Assembly (NCBI GenBank): GCA_019155205.2
Contig: JAHNZQ020000004.1
Location: forward strand, 3,416,302 to 3,480,301
Reading direction: 5' to 3'
DNA: 64,000 bases
Source of the DNA: Gracilaria vermiculophylla
Lineage: Eukaryota > Rhodophyta > Florideophyceae > Gracilariales > Gracilariaceae
The position numbers were made by a program, and so were the translations under genes. The notes beneath the pieces were generated by a model, which ran no database searches, was not told the DNA's origin, and saw only the letters and a list, made by a program, of their open reading frames with translations. Positions 63,836 through 64,000 of this stretch are shown piece by piece. Each line of letters opens with the position of its first letter. The first letter of the stretch is position 1.

Positions 63836-64000
63836 TGCTTCGTGTCGACAACGGGGAGAAAACAAATTAATTGTACCAAAAGTTTTTTAAAAGTGTTCCC
63901 ATCCAGGTTTGTTTTGATCTGCTTGATCCTTTTCTACCACTGTGACATCGGCAACTCGCCAGCTTTTCTCAGCAGAGCAATCGGTGTTCTGTCATAGAAC
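63836..64000. other. Right-edge sequence
   Basis: 165 bp upstream of the tRNA-Cys gene to the window end; nothing recognised. Confidence 0.4.

Overview
The window is nuclear DNA of a eukaryote. Several genes are split by short GT-AG introns (64 to 179 bp), and the products include gamma-tubulin complex, nonsense-mediated decay, Golgi and CAAX-protease proteins. Two genes point to a plastid: a type-II DAHP synthase with an N-terminal extension and a fibrillin (PAP) protein. Most genes are intronless. A tRNA-Cys gene carries a short D-loop insertion resembling the ectopic tRNA introns reported in red algae. Together these favour a red alga, but the assignment is inference; another intron-poor alga is possible.

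Layout. 0-4 kb: accessory DNA with a broken minus-strand reading frame and a decayed Tc1/mariner element (1955-3240). 4.4-8.6 kb: tandem pair of LtrA-like membrane proteins, the second intron-containing and diverged. 9.4-20 kb: dense housekeeping block with MSI1/RBBP4-type WD40 protein (4 exons), RsmI-type rRNA methyltransferase (2 exons), Pkr1-like V-ATPase assembly factor (3 exons), gamma-tubulin complex protein of GCP2 type, a coiled-coil protein, fibrillin and DAHP synthase. 19.9-22.3 kb: gene-free AT-rich stretch. 22.3-34 kb: sparse region with secretory and membrane proteins on the minus strand (malectin-like plus bacterial-looking beta domain, five-unit cysteine-rich protein, GT61-like glycosyltransferase, orphan 761-aa membrane protein). 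35-59.5 kb: second dense block with a homeodomain protein, GORAB-like golgin, PDCD4-N-terminus-like protein, Ste24 protease, bystin/Enp1, UPF2, an extended-PHD/HMG-box protein, an RBBP6/Mpe1-like protein lacking a RING, a DUF819 membrane protein, PNO1 and a CUE-domain tail-anchored candidate. 59.5-64 kb: accessory DNA with a 5'-truncated FAD-monooxygenase pseudogene, a cluster of GATTGCAATC-type motifs, and tRNA-Gly and tRNA-Cys genes.

Functional themes: small-subunit ribosome maturation (bystin, PNO1), mRNA surveillance and 3'-end processing (UPF2, RBBP6-like), chromatin (MSI1, ePHD/HMG), plastid metabolism (DAHP synthase, fibrillin), and secretory or cell-surface functions. Many neighbours are head-to-head with gaps of about 270-680 bp, suggesting shared promoters. 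GC content swings strongly: 34.3-39.3, 50.2-51.1 and 55.9-59.5 kb are very GC-rich with proline/alanine triplet tracts, which creates long spurious open frames on both strands.
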